Positions 1 through 10,622 of a stretch of DNA of 64,000 bases are shown piece by piece. A program made the position numbers and the translations under genes. The stretch covers positions 124,001-188,000 of the forward strand of contig NZ_VTXI01000004.1 of assembly GCF_013114545.1 (NCBI RefSeq), read 5' to 3'. Within the stretch, counting starts at the first letter, position 1. Each line of letters opens with the position of its first letter. The notes beneath the pieces are model-generated. The model had not been told where the DNA came from and made no database searches. It saw nothing but the letters and a program-made list of their open reading frames with translations. Source of the stretch: Vibrio sp. RE86. Lineage in GTDB: Bacteria; Pseudomonadota; Gammaproteobacteria; Enterobacterales; Vibrionaceae.

Positions 1-15
1 TTTAAATTTGTTGGC

Positions 16-1839
16 ATGTTTTTTAAAGGGATTTGGAAACTCATCACCTTTATTCGCCTTGCTCTCGTCAACCTCGTTTTCTTAGCCAGTGTCGGCATCA
101 TCTACTTTATCTACACCAGTGCAGACGCGCCTGTTCCTAGTGCACCTAAAGAGTCGGCACTGATTGTCAATATTTCGGGCCCTATTGTGGAGCAGTCCAC
201 TTATGTAAACCCGATGGACTCTTTAACAGGTTCATTCTTTGGTAAGAATTTGCCGAAGGAAAATGTCTTGTTTGATATCATCGATACCATCCGCCACGCA
301 AAAGACGATAGCAATGTCAGCGGGCTTGTGCTTGCACTGCGTGATATGCCAGAGACAAACCTAACGAAACTAAGATACATCGCCAAAGCGCTGAACGAGT
401 TTAAAGCGTCTGGTAAGCCAGTGTATGCGGTCGGCGATATTTACAACCAGAGCCAATACTACTTGGCCAGTTATGCGGACAAAATCTATCTCGCACCCGA
501 TGGCGCAGTGATGCTAAAAGGCTACAGCGCATACTCACTCTACTATAAGACGCTGTTAGAAAAGCTAGACGTTAATACACACGTATTCCGCGTTGGTACC
601 TACAAATCTGCAATCGAGCCATTTATTCGTGATGATATGTCGGACGAAGCCAAAGAGTCGGCTTCTCGTTGGTTAAGTCAACTTTGGGGCGCGTACATTG
701 ATGATGTCGCATCGAACCGTCAACTTGACCCTGCTCTACTCACTCCAGACATGGACGCTTTTTTAGCGCTATTGAAGAAAAACAATGGCGACCTAGCAGC
801 ACTGTCTCTCAACGAAGGATTGGTTGATCAACTTGCAACACGTCAACAAGTGCGAAAAGAGTTGATTGAAGTCTTCGGTAGCAACGGCGAAGACAGCTAT
901 AACCATATTGGTTTTTACGAGTACCAATCTAAAATGGCGCCAAGCTTTGACTTAGCCCAAGATGACATTGCCGTTGTCGTTGCCAGTGGTGCTATCATGG
1001 ATGGTGCTCAGCCTCGTGGAACGGTGGGCGGCGATACAACAGCAGCCCTGCTACGCCAAGCTCGCAATGACGACAAAGTGAAAGCTGTCGTGCTTCGTGT
1101 CGACAGCCCTGGCGGCAGCGCATTTGCATCAGAGGTGATTAGAAATGAAATCGAAGCACTTAAAGAGGCAGGAAAACCTGTTGTTGCTTCGATGTCGAGT
1201 CTAGCTGCATCTGGCGGTTATTGGATCTCTATGAGTGCTGACCGCATCGTCGCTCAGCCAACGACCCTAACAGGTTCAATCGGTATTTTCAGTGTTATTA
1301 CCACCTTTGAGAAAGGTTTAAACAAACTGGGCATTTACACTGACGGCGTTGGTACATCACCATTTTCCAATGTTGGCATTACGACAGGCCTATCTGACGG
1401 TGCGTCTCAAGCGTTCCAAATGGGTATCGAACACGGTTACAGCCGCTTTATAGGTCTAGTTAGTCAATCTCGTGACATTCCTCTTGATACCGTCGATAGC
1501 GTTGCACAAGGCCGCGTGTGGACAGGTCAAGATGCGTTAGAGTTTGGTCTGGTCGATAAAATCGGTGATTTTGATGATGCGGTTAAATTGGCTGCCGAGC
1601 TGGCGAAACTTGAGCAATACAATCTCTATTGGGTAGAAGAGCCGCTATCACCAGCACAGCAGTTCATCCAAGACTTTATGAACCAAGTCAGCGTACATTT
1701 AGGCATCGATGCGACGGCCATGCTACCTGAAACGCTTCAACCAATCGCAACCCAAGTCATTGAAGATACGAACATGCTGCAAAGCTTTAATGATCCAAAA
1801 GGGCATTATGCATTCTGTTTGAATTGCCAAGTACAATAA
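16..1839 (+). CDS. sppA: Signal peptide peptidase SppA, 67K type
   Basis: A 607-residue inner-membrane serine protease that degrades signal peptides left after protein export. There is one N-terminal membrane segment (about residues 10-33). Two tandem ClpP/crotonase-like S49 domains follow, as in the long enterobacterial form. The catalytic dyad is readable: the Lys is in RVGTYKSA (about K197) in the first domain and the Ser is in LAASGGYW (about S399) in the second. The length is normal for the 67K type. The start ATG lies only 16 bases into the window, so its promoter is not visible. A strong terminator follows the gene, so it is probably transcribed separately from ansA. Confidence 0.96.
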   Translation: MFFKGIWKLITFIRLALVNLVFLASVGIIYFIYTSADAPVPSAPKESALIVNISGPIVEQSTYVNPMDSLTGSFFGKNLPKENVLFDIIDTIRHAKDDSNVSGLVLALRDMPETNLTKLRYIAKALNEFKASGKPVYAVGDIYNQSQYYLASYADKIYLAPDGAVMLKGYSAYSLYYKTLLEKLDVNTHVFRVGTYKSAIEPFIRDDMSDEAKESASRWLSQLWGAYIDDVASNRQLDPALLTPDMDAFLALLKKNNGDLAALSLNEGLVDQLATRQQVRKELIEVFGSNGEDSYNHIGFYEYQSKMAPSFDLAQDDIAVVVASGAIMDGAQPRGTVGGDTTAALLRQARNDDKVKAVVLRVDSPGGSAFASEVIRNEIEALKEAGKPVVASMSSLAASGGYWISMSADRIVAQPTTLTGSIGIFSVITTFEKGLNKLGIYTDGVGTSPFSNVGITTGLSDGASQAFQMGIEHGYSRFIGLVSQSRDIPLDTVDSVAQGRVWTGQDALEFGLVDKIGDFDDAVKLAAELAKLEQYNLYWVEEPLSPAQQFIQDFMNQVSVHLGIDATAMLPETLQPIATQVIEDTNMLQSFNDPKGHYAFCLNCQVQ

Positions 1840-1903
1840 TCGAACGATAGCTCACAACTGATTAATCATTAAATAGCACATCGTTTTTAAACACTAATAA
1901 TTA

Positions 1904-1935
1904 GGGGGATTCCTGTGCGGGATCCCCCTTTTTAT
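1904..1935 (+). terminator. Intrinsic terminator of sppA
   Basis: The arms GGGGGATTCC and GGGATCCCCC form a 10-bp stem with one G-T pair, followed by TTTTTATT. It lies 65 bases after the sppA stop. Confidence 0.85.
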
Positions 1936-1950
1936 TGGGCTAGATTTAGA

Positions 1951-1956
1951 TATAAT
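1951..1956 (+). promoter_or_regulatory. Possible -10 box of ansA
   Basis: A perfect TATAAT lies 41 bases before the ansA start and just after the sppA terminator. No convincing -35 box is seen at 16-18 bp, so only the -10 is proposed. Confidence 0.4.
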
Positions 1957-1997
1957 CCCACGCTCTGTTCCCCCTACAATTAACTGGTTTCAAAGCA

Positions 1998-3014
1998 ATG
2001 GCTAGAAAACATATTTATATCGCATACACAGGCGGTACCATCGGTATGCAAAAGTCACATGATCACGGTTATGTGCCTGTTGCTGGCTTTATGGAAAAGC
2101 AGCTTGCGAGCATGCCGGAGTTTCATCGCCCAGAAATGCCTGAGTTCACCATTCATGAGTACGATCCTCTGATCGACTCTTCAGATATGACGCCAGCTGA
2201 CTGGCAGCAGATCGCTGACGATATCCGTGACAACTATGATAAATACGACGGTTTCGTTATTCTGCACGGTACTGACACAATGGCCTACACGGCGTCAGCA
2301 CTTTCGTTCATGTTGGAGAACTTAGGCAAACCCGTTATTGTTACTGGCTCGCAGATCCCTCTCGCTGAACTACGTTCTGACGGTCAAGCGAACCTGCTAA
2401 ATGCCCTGCATATTGCTGCAAACTACCCAATCAACGAAGTGACGCTGTTTTTCAATAACAAGCTTATGCGCGGCAACCGCAGCACAAAATCACACGCTGA
2501 CGGCTTTAATGCATTTACATCACCAAACCTACCTCCTTTACTTGAAGCGGGTATCAACATCCAAATCAGCAATGACATTGAAGTTGGAAAGGTTCCTCAA
2601 GGAGAGTTCAAAGTACACGATATTACGCCTCAACCGATTGGCGTTATTACCATGTACCCAGGTATCTCCCATGAAGTCATTCGCAACACGCTACTTCAGC
2701 CAGTCAATGCAATGATCCTTCTGACATTTGGTGTAGGTAATGCCCCGCAAAACCCAGAACTGCTGAGTCACTTAAAAGACGCGTCAGAACGCGGTGTGAT
2801 TGTGGTGAACCTAACTCAATGTTTAGCGGGTAAAGTGAACATGGGTGGCTACGCGACAGGTTGTGCGCTGGCTGAAGCTGGCGTGATCAGTGGCTACGAT
2901 ATGACGCCAGAAGCCGCACTAGCGAAACTGCACTTCTTGTTAAGCCAAGGGCTAAGCTACGACCAAGTAAAAGTTAAGATGCAGCAAGTCCTACGTGGTG
3001 AGATGAGTATCTAA
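1998..3014 (+). CDS. ansA: L-asparaginase, type I (cytoplasmic)
   Basis: Hydrolyses L-asparagine to aspartate and ammonia. The 338-residue length, with no signal peptide, fits the cytoplasmic low-affinity type I enzyme rather than periplasmic AnsB. Both active-site threonine motifs are present: YTGGTIGM near residues 10-17 and LHGTDTMAYT near 88-97. GSQIPL and KSHADGFNAF follow, as in the family. No good Shine-Dalgarno is seen before the ATG. The gene is single, flanked by terminators, and convergent with serS. Confidence 0.95.
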   Translation: MARKHIYIAYTGGTIGMQKSHDHGYVPVAGFMEKQLASMPEFHRPEMPEFTIHEYDPLIDSSDMTPADWQQIADDIRDNYDKYDGFVILHGTDTMAYTASALSFMLENLGKPVIVTGSQIPLAELRSDGQANLLNALHIAANYPINEVTLFFNNKLMRGNRSTKSHADGFNAFTSPNLPPLLEAGINIQISNDIEVGKVPQGEFKVHDITPQPIGVITMYPGISHEVIRNTLLQPVNAMILLTFGVGNAPQNPELLSHLKDASERGVIVVNLTQCLAGKVNMGGYATGCALAEAGVISGYDMTPEAALAKLHFLLSQGLSYDQVKVKMQQVLRGEMSI

Positions 3015-3030
3015 CTGAAGCCAGACTGTA

Positions 3031-3058
3031 AAAGCCAGCGATCGACGCTGGCTTTTTT
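3031..3058 (+). terminator. Intrinsic terminator of ansA
   Basis: GCCAGCG and CGCTGGC arms around ATCGA are followed by TTTTTT, just after the ansA stop. Confidence 0.9.
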
Positions 3059-3085
3059 GTGCCTGAAACTCAAAGTCTAGAGACT

Positions 3086-3112
3086 AAAAAGGCGACTCAC
3101 TGAGTCGCCTTT
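3086..3112 (-). terminator. Intrinsic terminator of serS
   Basis: GGCGACTCA and TGAGTCGCC form a 9-bp perfect inverted repeat. On the minus strand it is followed by a run of five T. It lies just after the serS stop and may work in both directions. Confidence 0.85.
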
Positions 3113-3144
3113 CTTTATTAGCTTCCGCTAAACGAATCTTTCGA

Positions 3145-4470
<1,326 letters not shown>

Positions 4471-4548
4471 TTAGTTGTGAAATTGCGCTCAAGCGTCTTG
4501 CTCAAACGCTAAAAATATTAGCCGAGTAAATGTATCTAAAATGCTCGC

Positions 4549-5895
4549 CTATTCATAGCGCTTTAGTGGGCTTTTTGCGTCTAAACTAGCCAAGTAATCT
4601 AACTTTTCACCAATTTTGGTTTCTAAGCCACGATTTGTCGGTTTGTAGTAGCGAGTTTCGCCCATTTCAGGCGGAAGATAGTTCTCACCAGCCGCGTAAG
4701 CTCCGGGCTCATCATGTGCGTAACGATACTCTTGGCCATAACCTAAATCTTTCATTAAGCTGGTTGGCGCGTTGCGCAAATGCACCGGCACTTCGTACTC
4801 TGGCAAGTTATGAGCATCCGTTAATGCTTGCTTCCAAGCCGTATAAACCGCATTACTTTTCGGCGCACACGCTAGATAGACAATGGCTTGCGCTATCGCT
4901 CGTTCGCCTTCGGCTGGGCCAACACGCGTAAAACAGTCCCATGCAGAAAGTGCCACTTGCATCGCTCTAGGGTCAGCATTACCAACATCTTCAGAAGCGA
5001 TCGCCAGCAAGCGACGCGCAATGTAGAGTGGATCGCACCCTGCCGCTATCATACGGGCAGACCAATACAAAGCTGCATCAGGGTTTGAGCCTCGAATCGA
5101 CTTATGCACCGCTGATATTAAGTCGTACCAAATATCACCTTTATTATCGAATCGAGAGACCTTTTCTCCCGCCACTTCCGCAAGCAAAGGCAAGGTAATC
5201 ACTTTGTCGCCTTGAGCATCTTCTTCAGCCATGTCATAGAGCAGCTCAAGATAGTTCAATGACATCCGAGCATCGCCATTCACAAGCTCCGATAGCCTGT
5301 CTAAGACATTGTCTTCAAACTTGGCGGATACCTTACCAAGGCCTCGCTCTTCATCTTGGATCGCTTGCTCAAGCGCCAAGCGAATATCTTGAGTCGCCAG
5401 TGAAGTGAGCTTGTAAACTCGAGCTCGTGATAGCAAAGCGTTGTTGAGTTCAAACGAAGGATTCTCAGTGGTTGCGCCAATGAAAGTCACCGTTCCATCT
5501 TCAATATGTGGCAAGAAGGCATCTTGCTGTGATTTGTTGAAACGATGGACTTCATCAACGAATAAGATGGTGCGGTGCCCTGCCAATTTGTTCTCACGCG
5601 CTTTTTCAATGGCGGCACGAATCTCTTTTACCCCAGAAGTTACCGCTGAAACTCGTTCGACTTCCGCATTGGCATAATTTGCCGCCACTTCAGCAAGTGT
5701 CGTTTTTCCTGTGCCAGGAGGCCCCCAAAGAATCATTGAGTGAATATGTCCAGCTTCAAGCGCACGTCTTAGCGGTTTACCCACACCAAGAATGTGTTGC
5801 TGGCCAATGTATTGCTCTATCTTTTCTGGGCGCATTTTTGCAGCGAGGGGACGAAAATCTTCGTCGCCTGAAAAGTCGAATGAGAAATTACTCAC
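4549..5895 (-). CDS. rarA: Replication-associated recombination protein A (AAA+ ATPase, RarA/MgsA)
   Basis: An AAA+ ATPase of the RarA/Mgs1/WRNIP1 family that acts at stalled replication forks and resembles clamp-loader subunits. The Walker A motif GPPGTGKT is at residues 58-65 and Walker B is [15 protein letters not shown], where the HRF after the acidic pair is typical of the family. The C-terminal part with [11 protein letters not shown] and [10 protein letters not shown] forms the tetramerisation region. The 448-residue length is normal. It starts 2 bp after lolA, so the two are almost certainly cotranscribed and probably translationally coupled. Confidence 0.97.
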   Translation of the reverse strand: MSNFSFDFSGDEDFRPLAAKMRPEKIEQYIGQQHILGVGKPLRRALEAGHIHSMILWGPPGTGKTTLAEVAANYANAEVERVSAVTSGVKEIRAAIEKARENKLAGHRTILFVDEVHRFNKSQQDAFLPHIEDGTVTFIGATTENPSFELNNALLSRARVYKLTSLATQDIRLALEQAIQDEERGLGKVSAKFEDNVLDRLSELVNGDARMSLNYLELLYDMAEEDAQGDKVITLPLLAEVAGEKVSRFDNKGDIWYDLISAVHKSIRGSNPDAALYWSARMIAAGCDPLYIARRLLAIASEDVGNADPRAMQVALSAWDCFTRVGPAEGERAIAQAIVYLACAPKSNAVYTAWKQALTDAHNLPEYEVPVHLRNAPTSLMKDLGYGQEYRYAHDEPGAYAAGENYLPPEMGETRYYKPTNRGLETKIGEKLDYLASLDAKSPLKRYE

Positions 5896-5897
5896 GC

Positions 5898-6494
5898 TTA
5901 GTTCCTTTGGTCGTCCACTTCAACCCCTTCAGGGATGACGAAGGTGAAACGGTTGGCATTTGGCTTGGTGAGGTTCACGTTATTAAACGTAAAGGTACTC
6001 TGCTGGCCATCTTGTTCAATAACACTAAACCCTTGGACTGCGCCCTTTTCATCAATTTGAAGCTTAAATTGACCTTGGTTACTTTCCACCGCTGTTGGTG
6101 TTAACGTAAAAGTATCACCTTGCTGTGCAACATCGTAGTTGTCCCAATCACTCGCTCGATTACGCGTCAAAAGAACAAAAGGTGTTTGCTCAGTGGCTTG
6201 TTCTTGCCAGTAGATGCTTACCTGCTCGATAAACGGGCTGTAATACCAAAGTGACTCACCATCAGACACCAAAACATTTTCATCCGGTGACACTGTCGTC
6301 CAGCGGAAAAGGCTCGGTCTTGCAATCTCAACCTTACCCTCACCTTCCATCACTAACTCCCCTTCAGGGCTAACTAGCTGTTGAGCAAAGTCAGCACTAA
6401 AGCCATCCGTCAACTGCAGGCGTTGGCTTAGTTCATCTTTAGGGGCAGCAAAGACAGAGAAACTCATAAAAAGTAGCGCAGCAATTTTTTTCAT
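5898..6494 (-). CDS. lolA: Outer-membrane lipoprotein carrier protein LolA
   Basis: A periplasmic chaperone that takes lipoproteins from LolCDE at the inner membrane and hands them to LolB. A Sec signal peptide occupies residues 1-16 ([16 protein letters not shown], cleaved before APKDE). The mature part has the LolA pattern, with [35 protein letters not shown] and VEQVSIY-type strands. At 198 residues the length is usual. The Shine-Dalgarno AAGGAA lies about 8 nt before the ATG. In E. coli ftsK precedes lolA; here the neighbour is a YecA-type gene. Confidence 0.95.
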   Translation of the reverse strand: MKKIAALLFMSFSVFAAPKDELSQRLQLTDGFSADFAQQLVSPEGELVMEGEGKVEIARPSLFRWTTVSPDENVLVSDGESLWYYSPFIEQVSIYWQEQATEQTPFVLLTRNRASDWDNYDVAQQGDTFTLTPTAVESNQGQFKLQIDEKGAVQGFSVIEQDGQQSTFTFNNVNLTKPNANRFTFVIPEGVEVDDQRN

Positions 6495-6588
6495 TTGATT
6501 TATTCCTTTTGGGTCTCAGCCCTTGTTTATAGCGTGCTTTCATTCAACCTTTGACCGGAGAAGGTTAAGTTTGTTCGCTTCGATGCGA

Positions 6589-7203
6589 TTACTTACCGCA
6601 GCACTGCTTAAACTTTTTGCCGCTTTCACACGGGCAAGCGTCGTTTCGACCAATCTCTTTGTATGGGTTAACACTCTGAGATTTCGCACCACTCATGGCT
6701 TCATCCGCGGCTTGTGCAACTTCTGAAATCATTAAATCAACTTGATCAATAAAGTCAGACAACGCAGGTGGGTTCGCAATACCCGATGCTTTCATCTGCT
6801 CTTGGGTCTGCACTTCATCAATCGCCAACATAAAGGTGGTCAGTAAAGCTTGAAGCATGCGTAATGTGCCATCGCCGACACTCACTTCCGCCCATTGCTC
6901 TTCAATGGTAGGCCATAAGGTCATAAAGCCTTCAGCAAAATCTGCGAATTGCTCTCGCTGATTTTCATCATTGAGCAGATCAAGAAGTGAATATTCATTG
7001 CGCTTTAAGAACGAATACTGCTGATGAATATGCCCTTCGATGCCAGCTTTGACCTCAATTGCATTGTCAGCAAACACAGAAGGTAGCCATGTTTCTGGTG
7101 CCAACGGTTTTGTCGCCATGTTCGCAGCTAGCGTTAAACCTTCGACAAAAAAAGGCGTTTCATCAGTAAGTGAGTCTTGGAGTGCCAGTAATTGATACTT
7201 CAT
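6589..7203 (-). CDS. YecA/UPF0149 family protein with C-terminal SEC-C metal-binding motif
   Basis: A 204-residue soluble, acidic protein. The body matches the helical YecA/YgfB (UPF0149) pattern. The last 22 residues are a SEC-C motif, NDACPCESGKKFKQCCGK, the zinc-binding module also found at the end of SecA. No enzymatic motif is visible. Work on related proteins links SEC-C modules to ribosome or SecB binding, but the role here is unknown. It is transcribed from its own promoter, divergently from the pilin-like gene, about 95 bp upstream of lolA. Confidence 0.85.
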   Translation of the reverse strand: MKYQLLALQDSLTDETPFFVEGLTLAANMATKPLAPETWLPSVFADNAIEVKAGIEGHIHQQYSFLKRNEYSLLDLLNDENQREQFADFAEGFMTLWPTIEEQWAEVSVGDGTLRMLQALLTTFMLAIDEVQTQEQMKASGIANPPALSDFIDQVDLMISEVAQAADEAMSGAKSQSVNPYKEIGRNDACPCESGKKFKQCCGK

Positions 7204-7237
7204 TTTAGATTTCTAGTGTTAACCATATATTGGGCGC

Positions 7238-7267
7238 ATTATAACCCTATGCAAGGCCTTGGGTCAC
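7238..7267 (-). promoter_or_regulatory. Predicted promoter of the YecA-like gene
   Basis: On the minus strand the -10 is a perfect TATAAT (7243-7238), and GTGACC lies 18 bp upstream as a weak -35. The -10 lies 35 bp before the start codon. Confidence 0.45.
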
Positions 7268-7332
7268 TTCGAGACTTTCCTCCCTGACTCGATATCCTCC
7301 TCCTTGTAATGTTTCGACAACTTTCCCGTCAC

Positions 7333-7370
7333 GGCTAGCTTATATGGACTTAATAACTAGCCTTTTTCTT
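7333..7370 (+). terminator. Terminator-like hairpin upstream of the pilin-like gene
   Basis: GGCTAG and CTAGCC, extended by TTAT/ATAA across one bulged base, are followed by TTTTTCTTT. It points in the plus direction although no plus-strand gene precedes it (the YecA-like gene is divergent). It could end an unannotated short RNA or be an attenuator in the pilin leader. Confidence 0.6.
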
Positions 7371-7467
7371 TGTGAACACTTATTTCACTTTGAAAATTTG
7401 AATTTTGGGCGCACTATCCCGCTGAAAACATTTTGTTACATTCATTTTATTAAATACAGCAGTTGAA

Positions 7468-8019
7468 ATGAAAACAATAAAAACGCAAGGCTTTACGCTA
7501 ATCGAACTCGTGGTCGTTATCGTTATTCTTGGCATACTCGCCGTGACCGCAGCTCCAAAGTTTTTGAACTATCAAGGAGATGCCCATAACAACCGCGCAC
7601 AAGCCGCTTTCGCTTCATTTATCAGTGCTAGCCAGATGTATCACTCGATGTGGCTAGTTGAAGGTGAACCGACAACCGCAGTCACTGGCTATGCCAATGG
7701 TGTCATCGTACCTTCTGTCGGGGGCTTTCCTCGCACAATTGCATCAACTTCCACGATACCGAACTGCCCTGAGCTGTGGCGTAACCTGCTCGACACCGAT
7801 CTCACTATCGAAGTGCATTCCGATCCAATATTACCGACCGATGCAGATATCGTGAGTTGGTATCGCGGTTCGGGAGACAGTGCATCATGTTACTTCTATT
7901 ACGTATCGGACATTAATGATTACGATACGGATATTTGGACAATGAACTATTTCCCTCAAGACGGAAGCTACGAAGTGGTGCGCAATAACAGTCTGCCTAG
8001 GCCACAACCTACGCCATAG
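7468..8019 (+). CDS. Type IV pilin-like protein (prepilin N-terminal motif, MSHA-like)
   Basis: The N-terminus KTQG|FTLIELVVVIVILGIL is a classic class III signal: prepilin peptidase cleaves after Gly, and Glu is at +5 of the mature protein. The hydrophobic helix continues to about residue 25. AAPKFLNYQGDAHNNRA then resembles MshA-type pilins. Two later Cys (CPEL and SCYFYY) could form the C-terminal disulfide. The protein is 183 residues long. No assembly ATPase, prepilin peptidase or platform gene is nearby, so it is an isolated pilin or pseudopilin that would need machinery encoded elsewhere. It could equally be a minor pilin of the MSHA system. Confidence 0.85.
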   Translation: MKTIKTQGFTLIELVVVIVILGILAVTAAPKFLNYQGDAHNNRAQAAFASFISASQMYHSMWLVEGEPTTAVTGYANGVIVPSVGGFPRTIASTSTIPNCPELWRNLLDTDLTIEVHSDPILPTDADIVSWYRGSGDSASCYFYYVSDINDYDTDIWTMNYFPQDGSYEVVRNNSLPRPQPTP

Positions 8020-8047
8020 ACTTTTTCTGTTCATACCTCTAAAATCA

Positions 8048-8073
8048 CGCCTCCCTAATTGGAGGCGTTTTTT
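8048..8073 (+). terminator. Terminator hairpin whose 3' arm is the dusC Shine-Dalgarno
   Basis: CGCCTCC, the loop CTAATT and GGAGGCG are followed by TTTTTT, and the dusC ATG begins on the next base (8074). The right arm contains GGAGG at 8061-8065, 8 nt before that ATG. The hairpin therefore both ends the pilin-like transcript and covers the dusC ribosome binding site. Confidence 0.85.
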
Positions 8074-9027
8074 ATGCGAGTAGTTTTGGGCCCTATGGAG
8101 GGCGTATTAGACCATTTGATGCGAGAGATTCTGACAGACATCAATGACTACGATCTCTGTGTCACTGAATTTGTTCGTGTGGTTGATCAGCTTTTGCCAG
8201 ATCACGTCTTCCATCGCTTGTGTCCAGAGCTACTGCAAGGATCCCAAACTAAGTCTGGTGTACCTGTACATGTTCAACTGCTTGGTCAAGATCCGAAATG
8301 GATGGCAGAAAATGCCATTCGCGCGGCAGAACTGGGAGCCAAAGGGATTGATCTTAACTTTGGGTGCCCTGCAAAACTGGTTAACAAGAGTAAAGGCGGC
8401 GCAGCTCTACTTCAACATCCTGAGCTAATCCACAATGTGGTCAAAGCGTGTCGTGATGCCGTTCCTCAAGGCACTCCTGTAACCGCTAAAATACGTCTAG
8501 GCTGGGAGAACCCAGATGACTGTTTTGAAATTGTTGATGCTATTCAGAGCGCAGGTGCAAATGAGCTGACCGTTCATGCACGAACAAAGGCCGGCGGCTA
8601 CAAAGCCAGTGAAATCAAATGGGATTACATCAACCAAATTCGTCAGCGCTTCTCTATTCCGCTGATCGCCAATGGTGAGATTTGGAACTACGAAGATGGA
8701 CAAGCGTGTATTGCGACCACAGGTGTGGATTCGTTGATGGTATGCCGCGGAGCGTTCAACGTGCCGAACCTAGGAAACGTCGTTAAACACAACGCGACCG
8801 TCATGCCTTGGGCTGAAGTGGTTGAATTACTTTTAGTCTACTCTCAGTATGAAATGAAAGGTGACAAAGGCCTTTACTACCCTAACCGCGTGAAACAGTG
8901 GTTCTCTTACCTAAGACCGCAATACCCCGAAGCGGCAGCGTTGTTCAGAGAGATTCGTACATTCAACAAAGCCGCGCCGATTGTCGAACACATTACTCGC
9001 TATCGAGATGACTTAATCACCGCTTAA
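8074..9027 (+). CDS. dusC: tRNA-dihydrouridine(16) synthase DusC
   Basis: A flavin enzyme that reduces uridine 16 of the tRNA D-loop. The start [13 protein letters not shown] is chosen because it aligns with the known DusC N-terminus and has GGAGG 8 nt upstream. An in-frame TTG at 8059 lies inside the terminator and is unlikely. Dus motifs are visible: LNFGCPAK with the catalytic Cys, KIRLGW, TVHARTK, IANGEIW and the FMN-binding region [12 protein letters not shown]. It has 317 residues. Its stop overlaps that of the convergent diguanylate cyclase by 3 bases. Confidence 0.95.
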   Translation: MRVVLGPMEGVLDHLMREILTDINDYDLCVTEFVRVVDQLLPDHVFHRLCPELLQGSQTKSGVPVHVQLLGQDPKWMAENAIRAAELGAKGIDLNFGCPAKLVNKSKGGAALLQHPELIHNVVKACRDAVPQGTPVTAKIRLGWENPDDCFEIVDAIQSAGANELTVHARTKAGGYKASEIKWDYINQIRQRFSIPLIANGEIWNYEDGQACIATTGVDSLMVCRGAFNVPNLGNVVKHNATVMPWAEVVELLLVYSQYEMKGDKGLYYPNRVKQWFSYLRPQYPEAAALFREIRTFNKAAPIVEHITRYRDDLITA

Positions 9028-10484
9028 AACACCAACTTATCTTTACCTGTGGTTTTGGCTTGGTAGAGTTTTTCATCCGCAGCTTTGAATAAACGTTCGA
9101 AGCTGCACCCAGCACTGCTTTCAACAATTTCTACGCCACCAGAAATGGTAAAGCCAGCATCAATCGCTCTGGCGGAATCTTCATTGATCGCATTTTGCAC
9201 GCGCAACATACCCTTTTGTAGCATCGCCTTATCATTACCAGTCATGTAGATAACGAACTCTTCCCCACCGACACGAGCCGCAGCATCATTGCGTCGGATA
9301 CTGACGTCAATTTGGTCCGCCATGTAGATTATGACGTTATCACCCACATCATGGCCAAAACGGTCGTTGATCGATTTAAAGTTATCAATGTCGAATACGG
9401 CAATCGCGATATACTGCCCATGCACCGCATTACTTAAAAACGCCTCTAACCCCCTCCGATTAAGTAACCCCGTCATTGGATCCTTTGCTGCTAAGTCTTT
9501 AAAGTAATCATGCTCAACACGTGTGTTAATGAAAAACAACACAATCACTGAAAAGAGATAAATCAGTGCGATAACCATCAAACTGTAGCGTTCGAAGTAG
9601 AAGAAGCTCTTTACCTCAGTCATCCAATCAAATTGGTAGTAGATAGAGTGAGAACCAACCACACCTTCAATACTCAACGGGCGAATGAGTAACGTATGAC
9701 TAGAAGGGGTCAAATAGTCTGTGTCGACGATATGCAAACGACCCGTTAGCTTGCCGCTCGTGTCTAAAAGTTCCCCATAAGAGATATCTAATGAAAGCAT
9801 GCCTTGATGCACACCTTCACTATAAATTGGCATACTTAGGCTCATGACTTCCGTGTTCGAAGCATTTACGGGAGCAGGACCAGAAAGCGTAACATGATCT
9901 TTGTTAATGGCGGTTTCTTGCCAGAAAGGTCGAGCTTTGAGCGTGGTAAGCAGCTCCTTGGTGACATTTTTTGCATACGTATCAGGGGAAGACATAAAGT
10001 AGCCTTCACGATCAATGTAATGAATGCCAAGTAAGTAAGAGTCAATATCGTGCAAAAAAGAGAGGACAGGTGCGAGGGAAACTTGCCCAGAAATACGTTG
10101 GAATTCTTCGCTTTCAGGGTCACATAACTGTTCATCGCCTATCAGCATATAGTTGATGTCGACAGCAGGTATGTCGTGATTGCGTCCTTCAGATAGGAGC
10201 ATCAAATCAATAGGCCACATTTGACACAGACCATCCACAACCTGACGATTGTGCTCAAGCATCATAATGTAGTGAGATTTAGCGTAATTGGAAAAACTAT
10301 AGTCAATCGCGGTGATTACTTTTGACGCGCGCTCCATCGCGGCGAATATGCGCGAGTACTCATCGTCAACATCTCTGATCAGCGAGTCGTAGTAGTTTCT
10401 TGTTGTGAGTAAAAATACGAGCAGAACGAGAAACAAAGGCATGAGAAAAACAAATTTTAAGCTGAAGTGCCTTTGGACTTGCAT
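9024..10484 (-). CDS. Membrane diguanylate cyclase with periplasmic sensor (GGDEF)
   Basis: Makes cyclic di-GMP from GTP. There are two membrane segments: [15 protein letters not shown] near the N-terminus and a second near residues 300-322. They enclose about 260 residues of periplasmic, Cache-like sensor domain. The GGDEF domain has [29 protein letters not shown] and the active site RVGGEEF. The inhibitory I-site RxxD (RRND) lies just upstream with correct spacing, so product inhibition is expected. No EAL domain is present. The ATG at 10484 is preferred over an upstream TTG because AGAGGGA precedes it. The ligand is unknown. Confidence 0.93.
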   Translation of the reverse strand: MQVQRHFSLKFVFLMPLFLVLLVFLLTTRNYYDSLIRDVDDEYSRIFAAMERASKVITAIDYSFSNYAKSHYIMMLEHNRQVVDGLCQMWPIDLMLLSEGRNHDIPAVDINYMLIGDEQLCDPESEEFQRISGQVSLAPVLSFLHDIDSYLLGIHYIDREGYFMSSPDTYAKNVTKELLTTLKARPFWQETAINKDHVTLSGPAPVNASNTEVMSLSMPIYSEGVHQGMLSLDISYGELLDTSGKLTGRLHIVDTDYLTPSSHTLLIRPLSIEGVVGSHSIYYQFDWMTEVKSFFYFERYSLMVIALIYLFSVIVLFFINTRVEHDYFKDLAAKDPMTGLLNRRGLEAFLSNAVHGQYIAIAVFDIDNFKSINDRFGHDVGDNVIIYMADQIDVSIRRNDAAARVGGEEFVIYMTGNDKAMLQKGMLRVQNAINEDSARAIDAGFTISGGVEIVESSAGCSFERLFKAADEKLYQAKTTGKDKLVF

Positions 10485-10500
10485 CAGTTCCCTCTGAAAA

Positions 10501-10540
10501 AGCAAAAGCCTATCTCTACAATCATTGTAAGATAGGCTAA
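10501..10540 (-). terminator. Terminator between the ABC operon and the diguanylate cyclase gene
   Basis: On the minus strand AGCCTATC and GATAGGCT form an 8-bp stem followed by TTTTGCTTTTT. The T-run ends about 17 nt before the diguanylate cyclase start codon, so it is either the end of the ABC transcript or an attenuator in the cyclase leader. Confidence 0.8.
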
Positions 10541-10622
10541 ATAATATAACCGCGCCGATTATTACACAAAAGTCACAGCACTCAATAGATTAAATACTCA
10601 TTAAGTTTAACTCGTTTTGGAA

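Noticed and set aside
5898..7203. Loss of ftsK upstream of lolA as a deletion
   Set aside because: The E. coli order ftsK-lolA is not general in vibrios as far as I recall, and there is no gene remnant here.
7468..8019. Pilin-like gene as part of a complete type IV pilus cluster
   Set aside because: No assembly ATPase, platform protein, secretin or prepilin peptidase gene is nearby.
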